A program made the position numbers and the translations under genes. The notes under the pieces were generated by a model. It was not told the DNA's origin, did not search any database, and saw nothing but the letters and a program-made list of their open reading frames with translations. Below are positions 35,910-44,246 of a stretch of DNA of 49,986 nucleotides, in pieces. Position 1 is the stretch's first letter. Every line of letters begins with the position of its first letter. Origin of the DNA: Chitinophagaceae bacterium (GTDB lineage: Bacteria > Bacteroidota > Bacteroidia > Chitinophagales > Chitinophagaceae); NCBI GenBank assembly GCA_025360525.1, contig JANYCA010000167.1:1-49986 (forward strand), written 5' to 3'.

Positions 35910-36053
35910 TGTTCCACGTGTCATTGTTTCTGGATGAAACAAATCCGTTAGTTGCCCTACGCACACAGTTGGATTGAAATAATTATTTTATTTTTCTAAA
36001 CCCTGTAAATTATCCTAAATCCCGCTGTTCCACGAATCACAGTTTCACAGAGA
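35910..36053. promoter_or_regulatory. cluster of parS-like sites upstream of the HNH gene and mnmG
   Basis: TGTTCCACGTGTCATT (35910-35925) and TGTTCCACGAATCACA (36026-36041) each match the ParB-site consensus TGTTCCACGTGGAACA at 12 of 16 positions; the first keeps the CACGTG core. An inverted repeat TTGTTTC/GAAACAA (35924-35942) overlaps the first, and GTTTCACAGAGAAAC (36042-36056) adjoins the second. They could be degenerate ParB-binding sites or an operator. parA/parB are not in the window. Confidence 0.4.
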
Positions 36054-36062
36054 AACAAGCAT

Positions 36063-36070
36063 TATTTTTG
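36063..36070 (+). promoter_or_regulatory. -7 element giving a likely leaderless HNH-gene mRNA
   Basis: TATTTTTG (TAnnTTTG) ends four bases before the ATG at 36075, predicting transcription to begin at or next to the initiation codon. Confidence 0.5.
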
Positions 36071-36074
36071 TAGA

Positions 36075-36689
36075 ATGGACGAAAATAATAATGTTCCTGC
36101 TGAGGAAGCAATTAAATCTGCCAATAAGTTCAAGGAGAAAAGAAAGTGGCAAATAGCCTTACGAAGGTATATTTTGCAGGATAACCAAACATCTGCCTAT
36201 GCACCTTACTTTGGTTTAGATATTCAGGGGTTTAGAAACTGGATAGAATTACAGTTTACCGAAGGGGTAAACTGGGGTAATTTTGGATCTGCCTGGCAGT
36301 TTGATCATGTTGTTCCTGTAGCTTTTTTTGAGTTCGAACACGAGAAGGATCTTTATTTATGTTGGAGTTTTATCAACATCAGAGTAGCACGCCTCGATGA
36401 GGAAAATAGCAAATCAAACAAGGCGGCTTTGTTGATTGTAAGGAGTTACTTTGAAGACCTATTTAATAAAACAGGTTTCCTGATTTGCAGACAGATGCTG
36501 GATAGAATTCAGCAAATGGAAGCCTCGGTCAATATCTATAATGCTAGGCAAGAATTGTTTATAAAACAAAATTTGGAGAAACTGGAAGCCCTGAGTGGAT
36601 TGACAGCAGGGGAGATGAGTCAACTTAATCAGGGAACCTCACTTAGGGATATTTTACTTCAAAAGGAAATTCTAAAGAAATTCGGATAA
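36075..36689 (+). CDS. HNH-nuclease-like domain protein
   Basis: 204-residue cytoplasmic protein. The central part (about 45-116) follows the pattern of phage-type HNH endonucleases: YFGLDIQGFRNWIELQF, GVNWGNFGSAW, QFDHVVPVAFF (Asp77-His78), LCWSFINIRVA (Asn101) and DEENSKSNK (Asn111). The C-terminal 80 residues are helical and charged and match nothing I recognise. The usual CxxC zinc knuckles are absent. It lies between ybeY and mnmG, 44 bases before the latter and possibly cotranscribed, in a housekeeping rather than mobile setting. DNA cleavage is inferred, not shown; it could be a structural relic. Confidence 0.65.
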   Translation: MDENNNVPAEEAIKSANKFKEKRKWQIALRRYILQDNQTSAYAPYFGLDIQGFRNWIELQFTEGVNWGNFGSAWQFDHVVPVAFFEFEHEKDLYLCWSFINIRVARLDEENSKSNKAALLIVRSYFEDLFNKTGFLICRQMLDRIQQMEASVNIYNARQELFIKQNLEKLEALSGLTAGEMSQLNQGTSLRDILLQKEILKKFG

Positions 36690-36733
36690 TAGTAAAACCC
36701 ATCAAATATTACTCAGTTACCTTTACAATCGAA

Positions 36734-38602
36734 ATGTTTCCAAAATACGATATAATAATAGTAGGCGCAGGACATGCAGGCTGTGAAGCCGCCGCTGCCG
36801 CCGCAAACCTTGGTAGCAGAGTGTTACTGGTCACCATGAACATGCAAACTATTGCCCAAATGAGTTGCAACCCGGCTATGGGCGGCATAGCAAAAGGACA
36901 AATAGTAAGAGAAATTGATGCTATGGGTGGATATAGTGGAATTGTTTCTGACGAGAGTATGATTCAATTCAGGATGCTAAACAGGAGTAAGGGACCTGCC
37001 ATGTGGAGCCCAAGAGTCCAAAGTGACAGGATGTTGTTCGCCACAAAATGGAGAGAAATGCTGGAGCAAACACCCAATGTCGATTTTTACCAGGATACTG
37101 TTAATGGTTTATTAATAAAAGAAGGCAGGGCATATGGCGTGATTACAAGTTTAGGTCATGAAATAACTGCAAAGGCGGTGGTGCTTACCAACGGAACTTT
37201 CTTAAACGGAATAATACATATAGGAGAGAAGCAACTAGGTGGAGGAAGAATGGCGGAGAAAGCTGCAACAGGTATAACAGAACAATTGGTTGCACTTGGT
37301 TTTGAAAGCGACCGGTTAAAAACAGGGACTCCACCAAGAATCGATGGTCGTAGCCTCGATTATTCCAAAATGGAAGAACAGAAAGGAGATGAAGAAATTG
37401 TTGGTTTTAGTTATACCAATAGCCATAAAATTACACCAGCTCAGCAGCGTAGTTGTTGGATTACCTATACCAGCCAGGCTGTACACGATATTTTAAAAAC
37501 AGGGTTTGAAAAAAGCCCGATGTTTCAGGGAAGAATTCAGGGGACCGGACCAAGATATTGCCCAAGTATAGAAGATAAGATAAACCGTTTTGCAGAAAGA
37601 GACCGGCACCAGCTTTTTGTTGAGCCGGAAGGATTTAATACGGTAGAAATATACGTAAACGGATTTTCTTCTTCCTTGCCAGAAGAAGTTCAACTAAAAG
37701 CGCTTAGGTTGGTGCCCGGTTTTGAAAACTGTAAAATGTTTCGCCCGGGATATGCAATTGAATACGACTATTTTCCACCAACACAATTGAAGTTTAGCCT
37801 GGAGACAAAGCTAATAAACAATCTTTTTTTTGCTGGCCAGATTAATGGTACCACAGGATATGAAGAAGCAGCTTGCCAGGGGCTAATGGCGGGGATTAAC
37901 GCACATCAAAAAGCAAATGAGTTGGAGCCCGTTGTACTAAAGAGGAGTGAGGCTTATATTGGGGTATTGATAGACGACCTTATTAATAAAGGGACCGACG
38001 AACCATATCGTATGTTTACCAGCCGGGCAGAGTTTAGAACTTTACTGAGGCAGGATAATGCTGATATCCGCCTTACAGAAAAAAGTTATCGGCTTGGATT
38101 AGCCAGCCAGGAGCGAATGGAAAAAGTAAGAACAAAGGTTGAACAGGTTGAGAAATTGAAAACTATTCTTGAAAAACTGGCGATAGAACCAGCTGAAGCC
38201 AATGAATATCTGGAAAGCGTTGGTTCGTCTCCGTTAGTATTAAAGCAAAAAGCAGCACAACTTATATTAAGACCTTTGATTGGATTGCAGGAAATGAAAA
38301 CGTATCTACCAAGTATGAAAAATGCTTTGCAAGGGTTTAGTGACGATGCGATAGAACAGGTAGAAATACAATTAAAGTACGATACTTACATAACAAAGGA
38401 AAAAGAATTGGTAACCAAAATGAGCCAGCTGGAAGATTTGATGATTCCCGATAACTTTAGTTACGATAAATTAGTTTCGCTTAGCAATGAGGCAAGGCAA
38501 AAGTTCACTAAAATCCGGCCACGTACCCTGGGCCAAGCTTCCAGAATTTCCGGTGTAAATCCAAGTGATGTGCAGATATTGATGGTGTACATGGGAAGGT
38601 AA
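36734..38602 (+). CDS. mnmG: tRNA uridine-5-carboxymethylaminomethyl modification enzyme MnmG (GidA)
   Basis: 622-residue FAD protein that, with MnmE, modifies U34 of certain tRNAs. The N-terminal Rossmann motif VGAGHAGCEAAAAAANLG, the signature MSCNPAMGGIAKGQIVREID, the GTPPRIDGRSLDY segment and the helical C-terminal domain (ending PRTLGQASRISGVNPSD) are complete. In many bacteria mnmG lies close to the replication origin, which adds interest to the parS-like sites upstream. Confidence 0.97.
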   Translation: MFPKYDIIIVGAGHAGCEAAAAAANLGSRVLLVTMNMQTIAQMSCNPAMGGIAKGQIVREIDAMGGYSGIVSDESMIQFRMLNRSKGPAMWSPRVQSDRMLFATKWREMLEQTPNVDFYQDTVNGLLIKEGRAYGVITSLGHEITAKAVVLTNGTFLNGIIHIGEKQLGGGRMAEKAATGITEQLVALGFESDRLKTGTPPRIDGRSLDYSKMEEQKGDEEIVGFSYTNSHKITPAQQRSCWITYTSQAVHDILKTGFEKSPMFQGRIQGTGPRYCPSIEDKINRFAERDRHQLFVEPEGFNTVEIYVNGFSSSLPEEVQLKALRLVPGFENCKMFRPGYAIEYDYFPPTQLKFSLETKLINNLFFAGQINGTTGYEEAACQGLMAGINAHQKANELEPVVLKRSEAYIGVLIDDLINKGTDEPYRMFTSRAEFRTLLRQDNADIRLTEKSYRLGLASQERMEKVRTKVEQVEKLKTILEKLAIEPAEANEYLESVGSSPLVLKQKAAQLILRPLIGLQEMKTYLPSMKNALQGFSDDAIEQVEIQLKYDTYITKEKELVTKMSQLEDLMIPDNFSYDKLVSLSNEARQKFTKIRPRTLGQASRISGVNPSDVQILMVYMGR

Positions 38603-38693
38603 GCAGCAGTCTCCAAAATGAAAGCTTTAAATCAAAACATTTAAAATAGATTTAAAACTCAAAAGCAACTTGTTATTTTAAAACAACCTAATT

Positions 38694-39212
38694 ATGCCAT
38701 TATCTTTTTCTATTACAACACCAAAGGAACTTGTATTTGAAACTGTAGCAGAGTACCTGCACCAGCAAGGATTAAAAATTAATAAACAAGATAGTACCCG
38801 CCCATGGGGAGGATTTTTTGTGCTGGATGAAAGTCAATCAGAAAAATTTATTGCAAAATATTTTCCGAACCTTTCCCAGGATGAACTAAATATTTCAGGA
38901 AAACTTAGTCCCAAAATTTTGGTGGTAGCACCAGCCAAAAGATTAAGTTGGCAATATCACCATCGCCGTGCAGAAATATGGAAATTAATTGGCGGCACAG
39001 CCGGTGTTATAACCAGCGATACCGATGAAGAAAAAGAAACAACGCATTTACAAATTGGTGATATTATCCAATTAAAACAAGGGGAACGTCATCGGCTGAT
39101 AGGCCTGGAAGGTGGTTGGGGAATAGTAGCAGAAATATGGCGTCATACAGATGCCAATAACCCAAGTGACGAAGATGATATCGTGAGGCTACAGGATGAT
39201 TTTGGACGTTAA
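38694..39212 (+). CDS. cupin protein, mannose-6-phosphate isomerase type II-like
   Basis: 172-residue cytoplasmic cupin. TRPWGGFFVL (about 36-45) and YHHRRAEIWKLIGGTAGVITSDTDE match the C-terminal cupin of type II phosphomannose isomerases, followed by the second cupin half LQIGDIIQLKQGERHRLIGLEGGWGIVAEIW. It lacks the nucleotidyltransferase part, so it may be a stand-alone sugar-phosphate isomerase or a sugar-binding relative. Not in an evident operon. Confidence 0.8.
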   Translation: MPLSFSITTPKELVFETVAEYLHQQGLKINKQDSTRPWGGFFVLDESQSEKFIAKYFPNLSQDELNISGKLSPKILVVAPAKRLSWQYHHRRAEIWKLIGGTAGVITSDTDEEKETTHLQIGDIIQLKQGERHRLIGLEGGWGIVAEIWRHTDANNPSDEDDIVRLQDDFGR

Positions 39213-39327
39213 GATTTGTTGAAAAAGAATATAAAGGAAGCGGGAGTTAATCCATTGCTTCCTTTCTTATTTTGCGATATTTATATTTTTTACCTTAGAT
39301 TATTGTTTAGCATCCAAAAAAGCAATT

Positions 39328-40025
39328 ATGAAAATTGAAAATATAATACTGGGAATTTCGTTCCTTTTTAATCCACTTTGCATACAAATGTTATTAGCCC
39401 AGCAATCCAATCAAAACCCTCAGTAGGCTGTATACAGCGATAAGGTTGTGTAAAAACAAGTACGTAGCAAAGGCAATTTCAGCAACCTAAATTCTATTTG
39501 TCTATAAAAGTATCACTAACGAATTTCTGAGTAGTAATATCAGTTTCAAATTCAGCATTAATGGAAAAGATAACGAAATGAAACCTGGTGTTGATCATCA
39601 TTTCGACTGTACCGCCGCATCTTTGGTAGCCCCGGCAGCTAACTATCCTTCCAAAGTTTTTCAAGAAATGGATTTATAGAATTGAGTACAACAAAAAACA
39701 AAACAGTTTCTTTTATAATTAATATTACTGAGTCTGGAAACTATACAATCGATTGTCGTTATGCAAACGGCAACGGCCCACCAACACCCTTAATAAATGT
39801 GCTATCCGCACGCTAAATAAAGATGGGAAAAAAATTGGAACAATTGTGTTACCTCAACGTGGCAATGATGAATGGAGCAACTGGGGGGTTACCAACAGCA
39901 TAGCCATACATTTAGAAAAAGGAACCCATTCTATTTCCCTCTCTTATGAGCCTTGGAACAAGAATATGTACGAAATTGTAAACCAGGCTATGCTGGATTA
40001 TTTAAGAGTGGTGAAGATGGATTGA
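39328..40025 (+). pseudogene. decayed exported glycoside-hydrolase-like gene (remnant)
   Basis: Coding-like fragments in different frames. A signal peptide (MKIENIILGISFLF ... LLAQQ) runs from 39328 and ends at a TAG at 39424. A fragment around 39519-39680 reads SFKFSINGKDNEMKPG. A piece at about 39686-39790 reads GNYTIDCRYANGNGP. After a one-base shift the frame continues as NKCAIRTLNKDGKKIGTIVLP to 40025. The last two parts together resemble a carbohydrate-binding/beta-sandwich module at the C-terminus of secreted glycoside hydrolases. At least two stops and two or more frameshifts, and the loss of any catalytic domain, indicate a pseudogene left by deletion. Confidence 0.7.
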
Positions 40026-40094
40026 AAATAGTAATAGCTTTGATAAAAATCTGTAAGAAACGTATCTGTTTTTGAAGACAGAAAATAAAGAAAA

Positions 40095-40472
40095 ATGAAA
40101 GACTTTAAAAAATATTACATAATACCGGCCGATCCGGAAGAAATTTATCTTGCCCTAACAAATCCTGCTACTATTCAATTATGGACGGGCGCAGAAGCCG
40201 AAATGAGCACTGAACCGGATAGTGAATTTTCGTTGTGGGAAGGAAGTATTGTTGGTAAAAATATTTCTTTTGAAGAAAGCAAACAAATTGTGCAGGAATG
40301 GTATTTTGGAGACCAGAACGAAGAGTCCATCGTTACGATAAAACTGCATCCGCATAAACAAGGTTGCTCTGTTGAATTACAGCACAGCAATATTCCGGAT
40401 GAGGTTTATGAAGAAATGGTGAATGGTTGGAATGAAAATTACTTTGGTTTATTAAAGGCTTTTTATGATTAA
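40095..40472 (+). CDS. SRPBCC/AHSA1 domain protein
   Basis: 125-residue START-like protein (KKYYIIPADPEEIYLALTNP, FSLWEGSIVGKNISF, VQEWYFG, WNENYFGLLKAFYD), the pattern of Aha1 C-terminal-type SRPBCC proteins. Members bind hydrophobic ligands or activate Hsp90; no ligand can be named. Its stop is separated by two bases from the stop of the convergent helicase gene, with no hairpin between. Confidence 0.85.
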   Translation: MKDFKKYYIIPADPEEIYLALTNPATIQLWTGAEAEMSTEPDSEFSLWEGSIVGKNISFEESKQIVQEWYFGDQNEESIVTIKLHPHKQGCSVELQHSNIPDEVYEEMVNGWNENYFGLLKAFYD

Positions 40473-40474
40473 AT

Positions 40475-43009
40475 TTAAGATTGGTTTGCAGGATTTTTTA
40501 AGGAGGCTGCTACCATTCTGATTTCACCATAGCTTACCTGCTGTCTGCAATCATTTGCAATTGCTTTAAAATTTTCAGCGCCATTTTTTTTAATTGAACT
40601 CTTTATTAATAACTGTTTGGCTTCAGTCACCAGTTCGTTAACATCAACTTCACCGGTGGCGATGTAATGCGCAAGATGACCCTCAATCGTCGTTACGGAA
40701 AAAACCCTTTCCTGGGCAATCTGGCTGATAGTTTTTCCTTTTTTGTACAAAGTAAAACTCAACAGTTTTGTATTGGGCTTGTCGGCAGTGGCAATACCTT
40801 TTACTTTTCGTGCTTTTTTTACCGCTACGCTTTCCATATTGCTATGAAGGTTTTTTTCCTCACAGTAATGATTAATGATGGAAAGAAAAGCTTCTCCATA
40901 CTGTCCGGTTTTGCCCGGTCCAAATCCGCTTATTTGGTTGAGTTCATCAAAAGTTTGTGGTAAATATTTTACCATGTCTTCCAAACTTTTGCTGTTGGCA
41001 ACCATGTAAATAGCTACTCCCTTTTTATCACAAATTTCATCTCTCTTTTTTCGCAACAGTTGTTGTAGTTCTGGATAAGGGCTGTCGGCAAAGCTTGCGG
41101 TGGATTTACCTGCATAAATGTTCACCAATTGTATTTGCCTGTTAAAGGAACGTTTGCTTTTTAAATACTCATTTACTTCAAAACCTTTATGGGTAGCATT
41201 CAGCAGGTGTAAACGGAAACAAATATTTTTTAGCAACTCGTTTACTACTTTATTAAAATCCCCGGCAATAATTTTACTGTCAGTTATAACAGGGCATTTT
41301 TGAATGGTTTCTTTTATTAGTTGCATCGAATCGCTAAAATGTTTGCTGGCAGCAATCACTCTTTTTTGAAAGGCTTCATTGCTTTCTGGTAATATTGACT
41401 GTAGTAATAAATCCTGCAATTGCGGATTAAATTTATTGGAGATATCCTGTGCTGATACAAGTAGTTTTTCAAGCTCTAATATCCACGGCAAAGCTTTCTT
41501 GTTTAAATAAGTTAGGTGGCTCTTTATAATACCCACAATGGGTTCTATTTCTTTAACTAGTTCTGTAAAATTGAATAAACTAATAATTTCCTCTTTTTGA
41601 AAAGCATGTTTAGCGTTATGTAATATTTGCAGTTGCTCCAGGGATGTTTTTTGTAAACAGGCAAAATTGGTTATTCGGTTGTCGCTATGTAAACTGCTGT
41701 TTTGAATATGGCTATGCAAAGTCATTCCCTCTAAGCTGGTGCAACGGCTAAGTGCAACATATACCTGCCCGGGGGCAAATGCATTACCGGCATCAATTAT
41801 AGCTTTTTCAAAAGTAAGTCCCTGGCTTTTGTGAATGGTAATGGCCCAGGCAAGCCGCAGCGGAAACTGGCTGAACGAGCCGAGTTCATTTTCTTCAATA
41901 TGATTGGTGGTTTTATCAACAGAATATCGGATGTTTCTCCAGGTTTCTTTTTTTACTTCAATCGGAACGGTGTCGCCATTACAAAGCACCATTATCTTTT
42001 CCATTTCCAGTTGGGTTACCACGCCAATTTTACCATTGTAATAGCGGCGCACTTTCTCTACATCATTTTTAATAAACATTACCTGTGCCCCAAGTTTTAA
42101 TAGCAGGTCTTCATCTGCAGGGTAAGCCTTTTCGTTAAAATCGCCGATGATGGCAGCTTTGTAAGAAAAAACATTTTCTTTTAATTCATTTAATGCTTTA
42201 TAGTTGATGGCATCAGCTTTATTGTTGTGCGTTGTAAGTGTAATAAAGCCTTCTTCTTTAGCTGGTTTAAATGTTGGATGATAACGGCTATGCAGCAATT
42301 CAAAGTCTGATACATCCATTTGGTTGTTACGCACTTTATTAAGTAAAGCAACAAACCGTTCATCTTTTTGACGATAAATTTTATTGAGCTCCACATAAAC
42401 CGGAGGATAACTTTCTATTACCCGGCTGTTAAAAAAATAAGGACTTTTATAATAAGGTGAAAGCAACTGCCACTCTTCTTCTTTAGCCACCGGAGGTAGT
42501 TGGTGCATATCACCAATTAACAAAACCTGCACTCCCCCAAAAGCTTGTGAATGCCTGCTGCGGACATGCCGCAGTACGGTATCAATTGCATCAAGCACAT
42601 CGCAACGCACCATACTGATTTCATCAATAATCAGCAGTTCCAGTTGTTGCATTACTTCTTTTCTGTCGTTGGTAAGTCGGAGTTTTTCAATAAGACTATG
42701 CTTGTCTGTAACATGCTCGTTATTTCCAAAACCACGGCTCTCCGGAATAAAAGGAGTAAAAGGCAATTGAAAAAACGAATGAATGGTAGTACCGCCAGCA
42801 TTTATTGCAGCTACACCTGTGGGTGCAACTATCGCTGTATTTTTCTTTTCGTTTTCTTTGCAATATTTTAAAAAAGTTGTTTTGCCCGTGCCCGCTTTGC
42901 CGGTTAAAAAAATGGAAGCATTGGTATAATTCACAAAGTCTGCCGCCAATTGAAAAGAAGCATTGGTTGTATCAGTTATTGTTGCCACAGATTGTTTGGT
43001 TTTGTTCAA
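40475..43009 (-). CDS. PIF1-like helicase with HRDC and RecQ-type helix-turn-helix domains
   Basis: 844-residue superfamily 1B helicase. Walker A GKAGTGKT (37-44), APTGVAAINAGGTTIHSFF, LLIIDEISMVRCD (II), GDMHQLPPV (III) and the C-terminal AITIHKSQGLTFEKAIID define a PIF1/RecD-like motor (about 15-430). A helical linker leads to an HRDC domain (about 635-720, FDELNQISGFGPGKTGQYG) and a C-terminal HTH_40-like domain (LYKKGKTISQIAQERVFSVTT). A PIF1 motor joined to RecQ accessory domains is characteristic of this phylum and fits unwinding of structured or stalled-fork DNA. Start is TTG at 43009: an in-frame stop lies two codons upstream and no ATG precedes Walker A. ssb lies 135 bases upstream on the same strand. 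Confidence 0.9.
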   Translation of the reverse strand: MNKTKQSVATITDTTNASFQLAADFVNYTNASIFLTGKAGTGKTTFLKYCKENEKKNTAIVAPTGVAAINAGGTTIHSFFQLPFTPFIPESRGFGNNEHVTDKHSLIEKLRLTNDRKEVMQQLELLIIDEISMVRCDVLDAIDTVLRHVRSRHSQAFGGVQVLLIGDMHQLPPVAKEEEWQLLSPYYKSPYFFNSRVIESYPPVYVELNKIYRQKDERFVALLNKVRNNQMDVSDFELLHSRYHPTFKPAKEEGFITLTTHNNKADAINYKALNELKENVFSYKAAIIGDFNEKAYPADEDLLLKLGAQVMFIKNDVEKVRRYYNGKIGVVTQLEMEKIMVLCNGDTVPIEVKKETWRNIRYSVDKTTNHIEENELGSFSQFPLRLAWAITIHKSQGLTFEKAIIDAGNAFAPGQVYVALSRCTSLEGMTLHSHIQNSSLHSDNRITNFACLQKTSLEQLQILHNAKHAFQKEEIISLFNFTELVKEIEPIVGIIKSHLTYLNKKALPWILELEKLLVSAQDISNKFNPQLQDLLLQSILPESNEAFQKRVIAASKHFSDSMQLIKETIQKCPVITDSKIIAGDFNKVVNELLKNICFRLHLLNATHKGFEVNEYLKSKRSFNRQIQLVNIYAGKSTASFADSPYPELQQLLRKKRDEICDKKGVAIYMVANSKSLEDMVKYLPQTFDELNQISGFGPGKTGQYGEAFLSIINHYCEEKNLHSNMESVAVKKARKVKGIATADKPNTKLLSFTLYKKGKTISQIAQERVFSVTTIEGHLAHYIATGEVDVNELVTEAKQLLIKSSIKKNGAENFKAIANDCRQQVSYGEIRMVAASLKNPANQS

Positions 43010-43076
43010 TAAAGTTCACGCTTATTACACAAATTTATACGAATTGATTTTTGATGGCTTATTCCAATTAGTACAA

Positions 43077-43134
43077 ACAAAAAAGGATTGTACCCAACTA
43101 AAAGCAAATAGCTTTTTTCATGTGTACAATCCTT
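43077..43134 (-). terminator. nested hairpin terminator of ssb
   Basis: AAGGATTGTAC (43083-43093) and GTACAATCCTT (43124-43134) form an 11-bp stem enclosing a second small hairpin (AAAAGC/GCTTTT). On the minus strand it is followed by a run of six T, 11 bases after the ssb stop. Confidence 0.75.
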
Positions 43135-43144
43135 GTTAGCGGAA

Positions 43145-43489
43145 CTACGCAACTGCTTTGCTACCCAACAGCAACAGCTCATTTACCAATATCTCACACA
43201 TCTGTTTTTTGTTACCGTCTTTATCAGTGTAACTTCTGTTGGTGAGTTTTCCCTCAATCACAACTTCGGTACCCTTTTGAAGCAACTTTTCTGCCAGCTC
43301 GGCTACCTTGCCCCAGGCTATCAGGTTGTGCCAGGTTGTTTCAGTTACTTTTTCGCCCTTTGTGTTGCGGTAGCTTTCGTTGGTAGCGATGCTGAACCGG
43401 GCTAATTTTTTTCCACTCTCTGTGTTTTTAATTTCTACTGCGTTTCCTACGTTGCCAATTAACTGGACTTTGTTTTTTAATGCGTACAT
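43145..43489 (-). CDS. ssb: single-stranded DNA-binding protein
   Basis: 114-residue OB-fold SSB (NKVQLIGNVGNAVEIK, KLARFSIATNESYRN, TTWHNLIAWGKVAELAEKLL, GTEVVIEGKLTNRSY). It ends right after the fold (LLLLGSKAVA), lacking the long linker and acidic DDIPF-type tip that recruits partner proteins, so it is probably a secondary, non-replicative SSB. It lies just upstream of the PIF1-like helicase, from which a terminator separates it. Confidence 0.93.
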   Translation of the reverse strand: MYALKNKVQLIGNVGNAVEIKNTESGKKLARFSIATNESYRNTKGEKVTETTWHNLIAWGKVAELAEKLLQKGTEVVIEGKLTNRSYTDKDGNKKQMCEILVNELLLLGSKAVA

Positions 43490-43619
43490 GGTTGATAAAT
43501 TTTTAAATGGTTAAGCCCTTCAGTTTTTTCTCCTTTCGGGGATGGGGGCAATTTGTTATCTCAATCAACCAGCAAGGCGCCATTGCCAATTGACAACACA
43601 AAGATGCATTTGCCTGAAA

Positions 43620-43674
43620 CCGATAGTCGGTATTTATACGTTTGCTTTCGGATATAGCCGTTTATAAACGTTTG
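43620..43674. repeat. imperfect direct repeat upstream of ssb and the zinc-finger gene
   Basis: Two copies of about 25 bp (43620-43644 and 43649-43674) share the pattern CCGATA..CCG..TTTAT..ACGTTTG, the second with AA inserted before ACGTTTG. They sit between the divergent ssb and zinc-finger genes, where a regulator could bind. Confidence 0.5.
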
Positions 43675-43724
43675 TACTTATAAAATTTTATTGTATCTTA
43701 TCTTCTTAAACTCAATACGGTATT

Positions 43725-44096
43725 ATGTTAGCAGCATTTACACCTAAACCTTGCCTGGCTTGTAATAAACCTGTAAAAGGAAGAGCGGATAAAAAGTTTT
43801 GTGATGATTATTGCAGAAATGCTTTTAACAACCAGCTAAAAACCGATAGCAATAAACTGGTTACCAATATCAATAATGCACTAAAAAAGAACCGGCGGAT
43901 TTTAGAAGACCTGTTGCCGGCTACCGAAGAAATGGCCAAAGCGAACAAAGAAAAACTGCAAGCCAAAGGATTTAATTTTAAATACATTACCCATACCTAT
44001 GCTAACAAAAAAGGCAATGTTTATTTCTTTTGCTACGAGTATGGGTACCTGCCCCTCGATAATGATTGGTATTTGATTGTGAAAAGAAAAGAATAA
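43725..44096 (+). CDS. small zinc-finger hypothetical protein
   Basis: 123 residues. The N-terminal treble-clef-like zinc site CLACNKPVKGRADKKFCDDYC (Cys10, 13, 26 and 30) resembles the DUF2116 group of small zinc ribbons. A helical middle (NINNALKKNRRILEDLL) and a beta C-terminus rich in aromatic residues (GNVYFFCYEYGYLPLDNDWYLIVKRK) follow. Likely a nucleic-acid- or protein-binding regulator; no family function known. Divergent from ssb. Confidence 0.75.
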   Translation: MLAAFTPKPCLACNKPVKGRADKKFCDDYCRNAFNNQLKTDSNKLVTNINNALKKNRRILEDLLPATEEMAKANKEKLQAKGFNFKYITHTYANKKGNVYFFCYEYGYLPLDNDWYLIVKRKE

Positions 44097-44246
44097 CGGG
44101 AGTTGGTTGGCACTATCATTTTAATAATCAGGACAAAACAATTTACACCCTTAAACCACTCCAACAATATATACTTAACTTTAACTTGCTACTGTCTTAC
44201 AATTAGCATTCTGTTTTACCAGGAAGAAAATTATAATAACAACCTC

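Noticed and set aside
40475..43489. Helicase plus SSB as an antiviral defence module
   Set aside because: No nuclease, toxin or other defence partner is adjacent; the domains fit chromosome maintenance.
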